From NCBI GenBank assembly GCA_050186825.1, contig JBFWYD010000028.1, forward strand, positions 1 to 64,000: DNA of 64,000 bases, written 5' to 3'. Source of the DNA: NORP233 sp050186825. Lineage in GTDB: Bacteria > Planctomycetota > J058. Made by a program: the position numbers and the translations under genes. Each line of letters begins with the position of its first letter. Position 1 is the first letter of the stretch. Shown piece by piece: positions 1-8,032 of this stretch. The notes below the pieces were generated by a model. That model had not been told where the DNA came from, searched no databases, and saw nothing but the letters and a program-made list of their open reading frames with translations.

Positions 1-627
1 GCCTGGGTCCGCGAAGTCGACCTCGCCGTCCTGGATGACCAGCACGCCGGCGCGCGCGTCGAGCGCACCAGGCTGGGCCCGCGCGATCTCCTCCAGGCGC
101 TCGCGCAGGAGCGAGCCCAGCGCGGCCCGGCCCAGGTCCGCCCCCACGATCTCGATGAGGCGGCGCTCCTTGCGCGTGAAGTCGCCGAGGGCGCGCGGGC
201 GGTGCATGGCGATCGCCAGCCGCTCTCCCCGCGGGAGGGGGACCGCGATCCCGAGGATGTAGCGCACGCCGAGGCGCGGGAGGAGCTCTCCGGTGAAGGC
301 ATCACGCCCGAACTCCCGGTCGCGGATGCAGTCCGAGAGCGTGAGCGCCGTCCCCCGCGCCTCGTCGATGCCGTGGCCCATCGGGTCCGAGAGCCGGTAG
401 TGCGAGAGGTACTGCTCCAGGGACTCCGGGTCCTGGTTGCGGAACAGCGCCCGGGCCCTGGAGGCCGTCGGCGCAGGATCGATCAGCGCGGCCGAGAGCG
501 CGACCCCGGGGATCAGGGCGAGCAGGCCGTCGCTGATCGCGCTGAAGCGCTCGACGAATCCCGCGCCGCCGGCCGCGTCGCGCGCGATCTGGAGCAGGAA
601 CTCGGCTTCTTCCCAGGAGATCGACAC
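1..627 (-). CDS. LuxR-type transcriptional regulator, N-terminal sensor part (partial)
   Basis: An open frame from a GTG at 627 runs off the left edge of the window, so only the N-terminal ~209 residues are visible. The order is a helical start (VSISWEEAEFLLQIARDA), then a GAF/PAS-like sensor with the family phrase LLPRLGVRYILGIAVPLPRG and a closing FTRKERRLIEIVGADLGRA, then a short PAS-like stretch GVLVIQDGEVDFADPG. This order is typical of regulators ending in a LuxR helix-turn-helix, but that domain lies outside the window, so the class is inferred. GGGTGA precedes the GTG. It is divergent from the operon starting at 758 and probably regulates it. The frame is continuous with normal codon use. 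Confidence 0.7.
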   Translation of the reverse strand, partial: MSISWEEAEFLLQIARDAAGGAGFVERFSAISDGLLALIPGVALSAALIDPAPTASRARALFRNQDPESLEQYLSHYRLSDPMGHGIDEARGTALTLSDCIRDREFGRDAFTGELLPRLGVRYILGIAVPLPRGERLAIAMHRPRALGDFTRKERRLIEIVGADLGRAALGSLLRERLEEIARAQPGALDARAGVLVIQDGEVDFADPG

Positions 628-649
628 GGTTCACCCAGACCGGCCAAAA

Positions 650-662
650 ACCCTACAAGGGT
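650..662. promoter_or_regulatory. Perfect inverted repeat in divergent promoter region
   Basis: ACCCT-ACA-AGGGT is a perfect 5+3+5 inverted repeat in the 130 bp between the LuxR-type gene (starts 627) and the operon start (758). Its position suits an operator for the divergent regulator. It is short, and its link to that regulator is inference. Confidence 0.35.
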
Positions 663-757
663 CGTTCCTCGCCTCGCGAGGGTGCAATCATCAAACATCA
701 TCATTTCAACGGAGGACCGGCCGAGCAACCTTCTCGCCCTGAGAGAGCGAGGGGCGC

Positions 758-1756
758 GTGTCGGAGCCGAAGGTGCGGTTGGCCGGACCGAGCGACGCGG
801 GCAGGATCGTCGAGACGATCCTCCGTTGCTACGGAGAGACTTACGTCGAGTTCGAGGCGCTGGATGTCCCACGATTGCGACACCGGCTCCTGCGGAGGGA
901 GACGACCTACGCCCTGGCCGAGGAGGGCGGGCGGATCGTCGGTCAGGTCGCGCTGGAGCGGCTGAACCCCGGCCTGTTCGCCCACTGCAGGGCGGTGGTC
1001 GACCTCGAGCACCGCGGGCGCGGCCTGATGAGCGCCATGAGCGCGCCGCTCCTGGATGGGGTCGCGCGCGAGCTCGACGCCAAGTTGATCCTGGGGAGCT
1101 CGGTCACCCACCACGTGCTCACGCAGCGCTACAACCTCGGCGCGGGCTTCCAGCCCCTGGGGTTGCTCCTCGGCATCTACCCGGGGATCCGCGCGCTCGG
1201 CGTCCCGGCGGCGGAGCAGGCCGTCTCGGGGGTCCAGATGGGCCTGCGACGCTGCTTCCGCTGGTCGACCCGCGAGGTGGCCTTGCCCCGCCACCACGCG
1301 GCGCGAGCCAGCAAGGTCCTGGCCGCCCTGGGGATCCCGTGCCGGCGCCCGCGGCGGCGCGCTCGCGTGACCGCTCCCCTCGGCCTGGAGGTCGAGCGCC
1401 ACCTCCCGAGCGGACGCGCGCAGCTGCGGTTCAGCGCCGCGGGGCGGGAGCGCACCGCCCCCGCCCGCGCGCTCGAGCAAGAGCTCGCGCGCGGCGCCCA
1501 GGTGCTGTGGGCGGACGTCCCCCTGGCGCACCCGAACGCGCCGGCGCTCGTGCTGGAGCTCGAGGGCCTGGGCCTTGGCTACGGCGCGGTCGTGCCGCTG
1601 GCCGGCCTCGCCGGGGAGGACGTGCTCCGCCTGCAACGATGCGAGCGACCGGTCTCGCGGGACTCGATCCAGGTGCTGCCAGAGCTGGAGGGGCTGCGCG
1701 ACGATGTGCTCGCGGAGCGAGCCCGGGTCCAGCGCCGCCGGGAGGTCTACGCTTGA
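758..1756 (+). CDS. GNAT-family acyltransferase with C-terminal extension
   Basis: 332 residues from a GTG. Residues ~5-150 form a GNAT acetyltransferase domain: strands around YALAEEGGRIVGQVALERL, the acyl-CoA-binding motif VVDLEHRGRGLMSAM (R-x-G-x-G type), and a following helix/strand AKLILGSSVTHHVLTQRYNLGAGF. The C-terminal ~150 residues resemble no family I recognise. It is the first gene of a tightly packed operon; its stop codon overlaps the TTG start of the next gene. The divergent LuxR-type gene and the helical iron-enzyme neighbours suggest it transfers an acyl or aminoacyl group in a small pathway. The substrate cannot be read from the sequence. Confidence 0.72.
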   Translation: MSEPKVRLAGPSDAGRIVETILRCYGETYVEFEALDVPRLRHRLLRRETTYALAEEGGRIVGQVALERLNPGLFAHCRAVVDLEHRGRGLMSAMSAPLLDGVARELDAKLILGSSVTHHVLTQRYNLGAGFQPLGLLLGIYPGIRALGVPAAEQAVSGVQMGLRRCFRWSTREVALPRHHAARASKVLAALGIPCRRPRRRARVTAPLGLEVERHLPSGRAQLRFSAAGRERTAPARALEQELARGAQVLWADVPLAHPNAPALVLELEGLGLGYGAVVPLAGLAGEDVLRLQRCERPVSRDSIQVLPELEGLRDDVLAERARVQRRREVYA

Positions 1757-2322
1757 TCGGCGCGCTCTTCCCGCTGAGCCGCGCCCGGCTCGAGCTGGAT
1801 CGAACCTTGCGCTGCCGCTCGTTCGTGGCCCGCGCGCTGAGCGGCTTCCTCCAGCCCGAGGAGTACCACGCCCTGATCCGCCACGCCCTGGCGCTGCTCC
1901 AGGAGAGCCAGGTGGACGATGCGCTGGTCGCCGCGGCGCAGCTCGACCTCGACCACACCCTGACCGCACCGACGGGCCCCGTGCGCGTCGCCAAGCTCTA
2001 CGGGCGCGCGGTCGGGCGCAGCCCGCGGCGCGCGCGCCTCGCGGGCCTCGTCGCGAACGCGCTGCTGGGCACGAGCTGGGTCGACGACGCCCACCAGGCG
2101 CTCGAGGCCCGCTATGGACCTGCCACGCGCTTCCTGTCCTTGCTCGGCCAGACCGGCCGCGCGGCCCTCATCCAGATCTCCCGCGAGCGCCCGCCCAGCA
2201 GCGAGCTGCACGCCCTCACCGAGCTGACCAGGGGCGCGGTCCTGGGGCTCATCACCCATCTCGAGGACGCCCATCCGGCGCCACTCTGTCAAGCATTTGA
2301 ACTCAGAGGAGTCGTGTCATGA
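1753..2322 (+). CDS. Helical protein, possibly haem-oxygenase-like fold
   Basis: 189 residues starting at a TTG at 1753, which overlaps the preceding stop and follows a strong GGAGG at 1741-1745 with 7-nt spacing. No ATG occurs early in this frame. The protein is helical; RSFVARALSGFLQPEEYHALIRHALALL resembles the 'F-x-LL-x-G-x-L-x-x-x-x-Y' opening of haem-oxygenase/TenA-like proteins. Canonical metal or haem ligands are not obvious, so it may be a non-catalytic partner of the next gene. It overlaps that gene by 4 bp, implying translational coupling. The fold assignment is tentative; the reading frame is well supported by context and codon use. Confidence 0.55.
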   Translation: MIGALFPLSRARLELDRTLRCRSFVARALSGFLQPEEYHALIRHALALLQESQVDDALVAAAQLDLDHTLTAPTGPVRVAKLYGRAVGRSPRRARLAGLVANALLGTSWVDDAHQALEARYGPATRFLSLLGQTGRAALIQISRERPPSSELHALTELTRGAVLGLITHLEDAHPAPLCQAFELRGVVS

Positions 2323-3044
2323 TCAGTCTCGTCCAATCTCGCAGCCTCTCCCACACCCTCCAGGCGCGGGCGCGCCAGACGGCCGATCGCCTGGCGAGCT
2401 GCCCCTTCTACTCGCGCCTGCTCGCCGGCGAGGTCGACCGCGACGAGTACGCCGCCTGGCTCGTCCAGATGCACAAGTACGTGCGCTACTCCGAGCGCCT
2501 GATCCAGCAGGTGGCGGAGGTCACGTCGGCCGAGGGGTCGGAGGAGGAGCGGGAGCTCCACGCCTACGCCGTGCGCGAGGCCCGCGAGGAGGCGCATCAC
2601 GACGACCTGATCCTCGTCGACCTCTCGCGTCTGTGGGGGATCAGCCGCACCGAGGCGCGCGGCCGGATCGAGGAGACCCCCACCGCGCCCGCCGTCCTGA
2701 CCTACTCGCGGCTGCGCGACGTGTTCATGACCCGGCACGCCAAGGCCGCGGTGGGCGCCGCGGTGGCGCTGGAGACGATCAGCGCGCTCCACGCCGACGC
2801 GATCCGCGCCGGCCTGCTGGCCAACAGCCGCATCGAGGGGATCCAGCGCGCCACGACCTTCCTCAAGGCGCATCGCGCCGAGGTCGAGCAGGACCACTGC
2901 GAGAGCGCCGCCGAGCGCATCGAGCGCCTCGAGGACCCGCACCTGCGGAGCGCGGTGTTCACGCTGGGGACCCTCGTGCTGAACATGTACGAGGGGATCG
3001 CCTTCTTCCTGGCCGAGACCCACCCCGCCGGGCGCGCCCAGTGA
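2319..3044 (+). CDS. Iron-containing redox enzyme family protein (haem-oxygenase-like)
   Basis: 241 residues, all-helical, of the TenA/PqqC/haem-oxygenase-like type. Near the start, CPFYSRLLAGEVDRDEYAAWL is the characteristic first helix pair. Likely metal ligands sit in three helices: REAREEAHHDDLILVDL (~85-100), VALETISALHADAI (~150-165) and FLKAHRAEVEQDH (~185-200). That acidic/His pattern is what iron-containing redox enzymes and haem-oxygenase-like di-iron oxidases use to activate O2. The start is an ATG overlapping the previous gene; the stop overlaps the GTG of the methyltransferase. Most likely a pathway oxidase acting on a small molecule; the substrate is unknown. Confidence 0.72.
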   Translation: MISLVQSRSLSHTLQARARQTADRLASCPFYSRLLAGEVDRDEYAAWLVQMHKYVRYSERLIQQVAEVTSAEGSEEERELHAYAVREAREEAHHDDLILVDLSRLWGISRTEARGRIEETPTAPAVLTYSRLRDVFMTRHAKAAVGAAVALETISALHADAIRAGLLANSRIEGIQRATTFLKAHRAEVEQDHCESAAERIERLEDPHLRSAVFTLGTLVLNMYEGIAFFLAETHPAGRAQ

Positions 3045-3886
3045 TCCTCGCCGACCCCCGCGAGCCGGCGACGGTGCTCTTCCCCGCGCGCGTCCCCGAG
3101 CCGACCGAGGCCATGACCCTCGCCGAGAGCGAGGCCTTCGCGGCCTGGCAGGCCGGGCCCGCGGGCCAGGCCTTCTACCGCGCCCTGGCGCGGCAGGTGG
3201 CCGCGGCCCTCGGCCCGCACCTGAGCACGGACGCGCCGCGGGTGCTCTCGGTGGGCGAGGGGGAGGGCCTGCTCGCGGCCGAGCTGGCCCGGCATCGCCC
3301 CGGCTGGCGGGTGGTCGGCCTCGACGTCTGCCGGGACGTCGTGGCGCGCGCGCGCACGCGCCCCGGGCTCCCCGAGAACGTGCGCTTCGTGCGCGGCTCG
3401 GTCTACGAGCTGACGCGGCGCTGGGATGCGGTGATCTCCGTCTCGGCCTTCCACCACTTCCACGAGCCGCGGCGCGCGCTCGAGGCCATGGCCGGCGCCC
3501 TGGAGCCGCAGGGCACGCTCTACCTGCTCGACCTCCGGCGGGATGCGCCCGCCAGCGCCTACTTCCGCCGCCTCGCGCAGCAGATGGAGCGCGATGAGTG
3601 GGTCAAGGCGCGCCTGTTCCGGGCCTCGGTCGCCGCCTCCCACACCGCGGACGAGCTGAGCGACCTGCTCGAGGGGCTGGGCCGGGCCGAGGTCCGCGCC
3701 CTGCGCCTGGCCCCCGCCGCGCTCGCGGCGCTCGGGGGGGTGGGCGCCCTCTCGGACGTCGCGCCCCTGCTCCAGGACCTGCACCTCGAGGCCTGGCTCA
3801 CGCGTGGACCGAGGGCAGCGCCGTCCGGGCCGCTGTGTCGGACATCCCGCCCCGAAGCGTCGCTCGTTGCGACCCAGGCCTCGTGA
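3041..3886 (+). CDS. Class I SAM-dependent methyltransferase
   Basis: 281 residues from a GTG at 3041 that overlaps the preceding stop codon (GTGA). Motif I appears as VLSVGEGEGLLAAELA, with the acidic residue ending strand 2 in WRVVGLDVCRDVVARA, motif II-like WDAVISVSAFHHF and post-motif LEPQGTLYLLDL. This is a standard Rossmann-type methyltransferase using S-adenosylmethionine. As last gene of the operon it probably methylates a product or intermediate of the upstream acyltransferase and iron enzyme. The C-terminal ~30 residues after WLTRGPR are low-complexity. A small hairpin follows the stop. Confidence 0.8.
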   Translation: MILADPREPATVLFPARVPEPTEAMTLAESEAFAAWQAGPAGQAFYRALARQVAAALGPHLSTDAPRVLSVGEGEGLLAAELARHRPGWRVVGLDVCRDVVARARTRPGLPENVRFVRGSVYELTRRWDAVISVSAFHHFHEPRRALEAMAGALEPQGTLYLLDLRRDAPASAYFRRLAQQMERDEWVKARLFRASVAASHTADELSDLLEGLGRAEVRALRLAPAALAALGGVGALSDVAPLLQDLHLEAWLTRGPRAAPSGPLCRTSRPEASLVATQAS

Positions 3887-3888
3887 GT

Positions 3889-3902
3889 GGGCGCTGACGC
3901 CC
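3889..3902 (+). terminator. Short hairpin after methyltransferase gene
   Basis: GGGCG-CTGA-CGCCC forms a 5-bp GC stem with a 4-nt loop just after the stop at 3886. No long T-run follows, so intrinsic termination is only possible. Confidence 0.35.
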
Positions 3903-4035
3903 CTGCTGCTTGTGGCGACTCGCGGGTCGCACTAAGGTCCACACCGGTCGGGGAAGCGCTCAGCCGCGAGGCGGACGCCCGAGCGCGGCGCGTCCTGTTC
4001 TCGCGACCGCGTTCCCGCGAGCGGGCGGAGGGATC

Positions 4036-4500
4036 GTGTTCCTGCTGATGCTCGCCGCGCAGATCCGCTGCGCGCTGCCGCTCTCGCGCGTGATCGAGAC
4101 CCTGCGCCCCCTCCCCGTGGAGCCGGTGCGCGAGGTCGGCGGCGTGCAGGTCGGGCTGGCGCGCATCCGCGGGGAGCCCGTCCCGGTGCTGGAGCTGGCG
4201 GAGCTGCTCGGCGCCGGCCGGGGCGCCCCGACCCGGCTGGTGACGCTTCGCATCGGAGAGGGCGCCGGGGAGGGCGCCGGCGCGCGGCGCGTCGCCCTGG
4301 CCGTCGACGCGGTCCTCGGGCTCGCGGAGCTCCCCCTCGGGGACCTGCCGCCGCTGCTGCGCGAGTCGCCCGGGCTGGCGGGGCTGACCCAGCTCGACGC
4401 CGAGCTCGTGCGGGTGCTGGACGCGGGGTGCCTGGTCCCCCCCGAGGTGTGGGAGGCGCTCGGCGCGGCGGGCCAGGTCGGCGCGGAGGAGCGCGCGTGA
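4036..4500 (+). CDS. cheW: CheW-like chemotaxis coupling protein (first)
   Basis: 154 residues from a GTG at 4036, chosen because GGAG (4027-4030) lies 5 nt upstream; longer in-frame starts add only unrelated residues. CheW fold: ALPLSRVIETLRPLPVEPV, then VGLARIRGEPVPVLELAELLG and VALAVDAVLGLAELP. CheW proteins bridge chemoreceptors and CheA in membrane arrays. The stop overlaps the cheR start (GTGA). A second divergent CheW lies downstream, as in alternative-function chemosensory operons with two couplers. Confidence 0.82.
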   Translation: MFLLMLAAQIRCALPLSRVIETLRPLPVEPVREVGGVQVGLARIRGEPVPVLELAELLGAGRGAPTRLVTLRIGEGAGEGAGARRVALAVDAVLGLAELPLGDLPPLLRESPGLAGLTQLDAELVRVLDAGCLVPPEVWEALGAAGQVGAEERA

Positions 4501-6011
4501 GCCCCCCTCGGGCCCTCCTCGGCCGCTTCCGCCAGGCGGTGGCGCGGGTGTTCGGGCTCGAGCTCGAGGGGCGCCCCGACGACGAGCTGCTCCAGGCGCT
4601 CGAGGCGCGCGCGCGCGCGCGCCGCCTGACGCCCGGCGCCTACCTCGACCGCCTGGCGGAGCCCGAGGAGCAGCGCGCCCTCGCCCAGGCGCTGACCGTC
4701 GGCGAGACCTACCTGTTCCGCGACCTGGGGCAGCTCGCCGCGCTGGAGGAGGTCGTGCTCCCGCGCCTGGCCGAGCGCCCCTTCGTGCGCGCGCTCTCGG
4801 CCGGCTGCGCCTCGGGCGAGGAGGTGTGGACCCTGGCGCTCCTGCTGCGCGAGCGGCTGGGGGCCGGCCCGGAGGGCGCCCCGCGCGCGCAGGTGCGCGG
4901 CCTCGACCTGCGCGCGGACCTGATCGAGCGCGCGCGCGCCGGGCGCTACGGCGCGTGGTCGCTGCGCCAGCTCCCCGCCCGCTGGCGCGACGCGCTGGCG
5001 CGCGAAGATGACGATCACTGGCGGGTGGACCCGAGCCTCGCGCCCTGGGTCTCCTTCGCGCTGGTCAACCTCAAGGAGGAGCACGAGCGCCTCGAGGTCG
5101 GGGCCTACGACCTGATCTTCTGCCGCAACGTGCTCATGTACTTCGTCCCCGCCGCGGCGCGGGCGATCGTCCAGGGGCTCGTGCGCGCGCTGCGCCCCGG
5201 CGGCGCGCTGTTCGTGGGACACGCCGAGTCCCTGCGCGAGCTGCACGGCCTCGAGGTGCACGAGCACGCCGGGGCCTTCTTCTACTGGAAGCCGGATGGC
5301 GCCGCGCCCCTCTCGGTCCCCCGCGCCGCCGGCGCGCCCGGCGACCTGCTCGCGGTCCGCTGGGAGGCGCCGCGCGCGGAGGCCGGGCCCGCCGCGTCGA
5401 GCTGGCCGGCCCCGCTCGTGCTGGGGCCGGCCGCCGCGTCGCCCCCCGCCTGCGCCCCGGCCGGGCCGACCCACGCCGCGCCCGAGGAGGCGGTCGAGCA
5501 GGAGGACCGAGCGCCGCCGGCGCCCTGGGACCCGGCCCCGGCCCTCGCGGCGCTCGCGGCCGAGCGCTTCGACGAGGTGCTCGCGCTGACCGAGACCAGC
5601 GAGGCGAGCGAGGCCCTGCTGCTCCGCGCCGCCGCCCTGATGCACCGCGGCGCGCTGGAGGACGCGGCGCGGGAGCTCGCGGCCCTGAACGCGCGGGACG
5701 AGCTGTGCGCGCAGGCGCGCTACCTGGCGGGCCGGGTGTGCGCGCTCCGCGGCGAGGATGCGCCGGCGCGCGACCACCTGCGCGCCGCCATCTACCTCGA
5801 CCCCCGCTTCGCGCTCCCGCACCTCGAGCTGGCCAGCCTGGCCCGCCGCGGCGGCGACGCGGCCCTCGCGCTCCGCTCCCTCCGCCGCGCCCTCGACCTC
5901 CTGCCCGAGGACGACCCGGAGCGCCTGCGCCTGCTGGGCGGCTTCGGGCGCCCGGCGCTCGAGGCGCTCACGCGGGCGGAGCTGCGCGTCCTGAGCGGAG
6001 GCGCGGCGTGA
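4497..6011 (+). CDS. cheR: CheR methyltransferase with TPR-like C-terminus
   Basis: 504 residues from a GTG at 4497, preceded by GGAGGA and overlapping the cheW stop. Residues ~1-80 are the CheR all-alpha N-domain (LTVGETYLFRDLGQL). The SAM-binding domain follows with ALSAGCASGEEVWTLALLL, DLIFCRNVLMYF and GGALFVGHAESL. After an Ala/Pro-rich linker (~270-340) the last ~150 residues are helical repeats (ALLLRAAALMHRGALEDAARELAAL, LPHLELASLARRGGDAALALRSL) of TPR type. CheR methylates receptor glutamates for adaptation; TPR-tailed CheR is common in non-flagellar chemosensory systems. Confidence 0.88.
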   Translation: MSPPRALLGRFRQAVARVFGLELEGRPDDELLQALEARARARRLTPGAYLDRLAEPEEQRALAQALTVGETYLFRDLGQLAALEEVVLPRLAERPFVRALSAGCASGEEVWTLALLLRERLGAGPEGAPRAQVRGLDLRADLIERARAGRYGAWSLRQLPARWRDALAREDDDHWRVDPSLAPWVSFALVNLKEEHERLEVGAYDLIFCRNVLMYFVPAAARAIVQGLVRALRPGGALFVGHAESLRELHGLEVHEHAGAFFYWKPDGAAPLSVPRAAGAPGDLLAVRWEAPRAEAGPAASSWPAPLVLGPAAASPPACAPAGPTHAAPEEAVEQEDRAPPAPWDPAPALAALAAERFDEVLALTETSEASEALLLRAAALMHRGALEDAARELAALNARDELCAQARYLAGRVCALRGEDAPARDHLRAAIYLDPRFALPHLELASLARRGGDAALALRSLRRALDLLPEDDPERLRLLGGFGRPALEALTRAELRVLSGGAA

Positions 6012-6586
6012 GCGGCGACGAGCTGGAGGCCCGGCGCGTGGCCCTGCGCGCGGCCTTCGACGCCAGCTTCGCTGCGCCGCGCGCCGCGCCGCCCGTCGGC
6101 CGCGTCGAGCTGCTCGCGCTCCGCTGCGGCGGCGAGCCCTTCGCGCTCCGGCGGGCCGAGGTGGCCGCGGTCGAGCGCGGGCTGAGCGTCGTGCCGCCGC
6201 CGGGCGGGCCGCCCGGGCTGCGCGGCCTCGCGGCGCGACGCGGCCGGCTCCTGGCCGTGTGGGACCTGGCGGCGCTGGTAACGCGCGCCGAGCGCGGCCC
6301 CGCCGACGGCGCCGAGCCGCAGGGCGCCCACGGCGCCCCGTGGCTGCTCGTCAGCGCCCGCGAGCCCGGGCTGGCCTTCGCCTGCGCGGCCTTCGAGGGG
6401 CTGCACGCCGTCGAACCGAGCCAGCTCCGCGCCTGCATCCCGCCGTCCCCCAGCTCGCGGGAGGTGTGGGACGAGGGTCACGGCGCGCCGCGACCCGTGC
6501 TCGAGGGCGAGGCGCTCCTGGACCTCGTTCGGCGCCGCGCGGGATCACAGAGGAGGAGTCATGGACCGGACCTGGACCATCGCTAA
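6008..6586 (+). CDS. cheW: CheW-like coupling protein (second)
   Basis: 192 residues from a GTG at 6008 overlapping the cheR stop. After ~30 variable residues comes the CheW domain: ELLALRCGGEPFALRRAEVAAVERGLS, PPGLRGLAARRGRLLAVWDLAALV and PWLLVSAREPGLAFACAAFEGLHAV. It differs strongly from the first CheW, suggesting the two occupy distinct positions in the array. The 3' end overlaps the start of the chemoreceptor gene by 26 bp, and the receptor's ribosome site lies inside this gene. Confidence 0.8.
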   Translation: MSGDELEARRVALRAAFDASFAAPRAAPPVGRVELLALRCGGEPFALRRAEVAAVERGLSVVPPPGGPPGLRGLAARRGRLLAVWDLAALVTRAERGPADGAEPQGAHGAPWLLVSAREPGLAFACAAFEGLHAVEPSQLRACIPPSPSSREVWDEGHGAPRPVLEGEALLDLVRRRAGSQRRSHGPDLDHR

Positions 6587-8030
6587 GCGGCTGCTGGTGG
6601 CCTTCGCGCTGCTCGTCGCCCTGACCGTCCTCACGGGCGGGGTCGGGATCGCGGCGCTGCGGACGGTCGTGGCGGCCAAGGACGGCGTGATCGACAACCA
6701 GGCCACCGACCTGGTGCGCATCAAGGCGCTGGAGCTCTGCCTGTCGCAGCGCCTGAGCCTGACCCGCGGCTACCTGCTGAGCGGGGCCAAGGACCGGCGC
6801 GAGCAGCTCGCGAGCGAGCGGGCGCGCTTCGAGCGGCTGACCGGCGAGCTGCGCGAGAGCACCCGCGCCGGGCGGCTCGAGGCCCTGGGCGAGATCGACC
6901 GCGCCCAGCGCGCCTACGGCGAGCGCGTGGACGCCCTGCTCGACCTGGTCGCGGGTCAGACCGAGGCGAGCGCGCTGCGCCAGCGCCTGGAGGCCGAGGT
7001 GATGCCCCGCTACCAGCAGCTCCAGGACGCGGTCCGCCGCTTCGCGGACGGCGAGGAGACGCAGCGCGGGCAGGCCCAGGAGCAGGCCTCCACGAGCGCG
7101 CAGCTCGCGATGGCCTCGCTCGCGGGCCTGACCCTGGTCGTGCTCGTGGTGGCGACGGTCCTGGCGCTGCTGCTCAGCCGCTCGATCACCGCCCAGGTCA
7201 GCGAGTCGATCCAGCAGGTGCAGGCCGCGGCGACCGAGCTCCAGACCTCGGCCAACCAGCAGGCCGGCAGCTCGCGCGAGCAGGCCACCGCGGTCCAGGA
7301 GGTGACCACCACGATGCGCCAGCTCACCAGCTCGGCCCAGCAGATCGGCGAGAGCGCGCGGCGCGTGTCCGGCCTGGCGGGCGACGCGCGCGCCGCCAGC
7401 CAGGCCGGCGAGCGCACGGTGGCCGCGGGGCAGGAGTCGATGGCGACCGTCAAGCGCCAGGTGGACCTGGTCGTGCAGCAGATGCTCGACCTCGGCCAGC
7501 GCTCGCAGCAGATCGGCGGGGTGGTGGGGATCGTGGGCGAGCTGGCCGAGCAGACGAACATCCTCGCGGTCAACGCCACCATCGAGGCCGCCGGCGCGGG
7601 CGAGGCGGGGCGGCGCTTCGCGGCCGTCGCCCACGAGATCCGCAGCCTGGCCGACCGGGTCGCCGGCTCCACCCGCGAGATCGCCGAGCTGATCGAGGAG
7701 GTCCGCGCCGCCGTGCACTCGACGGTGATGGCCACCGAGAGCGGCTCCAAGGCGGTCGAGGTCGGGACCCGCCAGTTCGAGGCCGTGATGGCCGCCTTCG
7801 GCCAGATCGCCAGCGCGATCACGAGCACGGCCGACGCCGCGCGAGAGATCGAGCTCTCGACCGGGCAGCAGCGCACGGCGGTGGACCAGGTGCACGCCGG
7901 GATGAAGGACGTGAGCCAGGTCGCGCGCGAGACCGAGGCCAGCGCCCAGCAGACCCTGGTCGCGGCCACCCAGCTCACCCAGATCTCGCGGGAGCTCGCG
8001 CGCCTGGTGCGAGGCGACGGGGCGAGCTGA
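6561..8030 (+). CDS. Methyl-accepting chemotaxis protein
   Basis: 489 residues, ATG preceded by GAGGAGG. TM1 is at ~10-32 (LLVAFALLVALTVLTGGVGIA), followed by a ~155-residue four-helix-type sensor rich in Glu/Arg, then TM2 at ~190-212 (SLAGLTLVVLVVATVLALLL). HAMP is missing or minimal: the signalling coiled coil starts almost directly after TM2. The hairpin tip is present as EQTNILAVNATIEAAGAGEAG with AHEIRSLADRVA, the CheA/CheW contact region. Periplasmic sensing with cytoplasmic output; the ligand is unknown. It lies between the second cheW and cheA. Confidence 0.9.
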   Translation: MDRTWTIAKRLLVAFALLVALTVLTGGVGIAALRTVVAAKDGVIDNQATDLVRIKALELCLSQRLSLTRGYLLSGAKDRREQLASERARFERLTGELRESTRAGRLEALGEIDRAQRAYGERVDALLDLVAGQTEASALRQRLEAEVMPRYQQLQDAVRRFADGEETQRGQAQEQASTSAQLAMASLAGLTLVVLVVATVLALLLSRSITAQVSESIQQVQAAATELQTSANQQAGSSREQATAVQEVTTTMRQLTSSAQQIGESARRVSGLAGDARAASQAGERTVAAGQESMATVKRQVDLVVQQMLDLGQRSQQIGGVVGIVGELAEQTNILAVNATIEAAGAGEAGRRFAAVAHEIRSLADRVAGSTREIAELIEEVRAAVHSTVMATESGSKAVEVGTRQFEAVMAAFGQIASAITSTADAAREIELSTGQQRTAVDQVHAGMKDVSQVARETEASAQQTLVAATQLTQISRELARLVRGDGAS

Positions 8031-8032
8031 GC

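Noticed and set aside
3889..3902. Strong intrinsic terminator after the methyltransferase gene
   Set aside because: The 5-bp hairpin lacks a T-run, so it is listed only as a low-confidence terminator.
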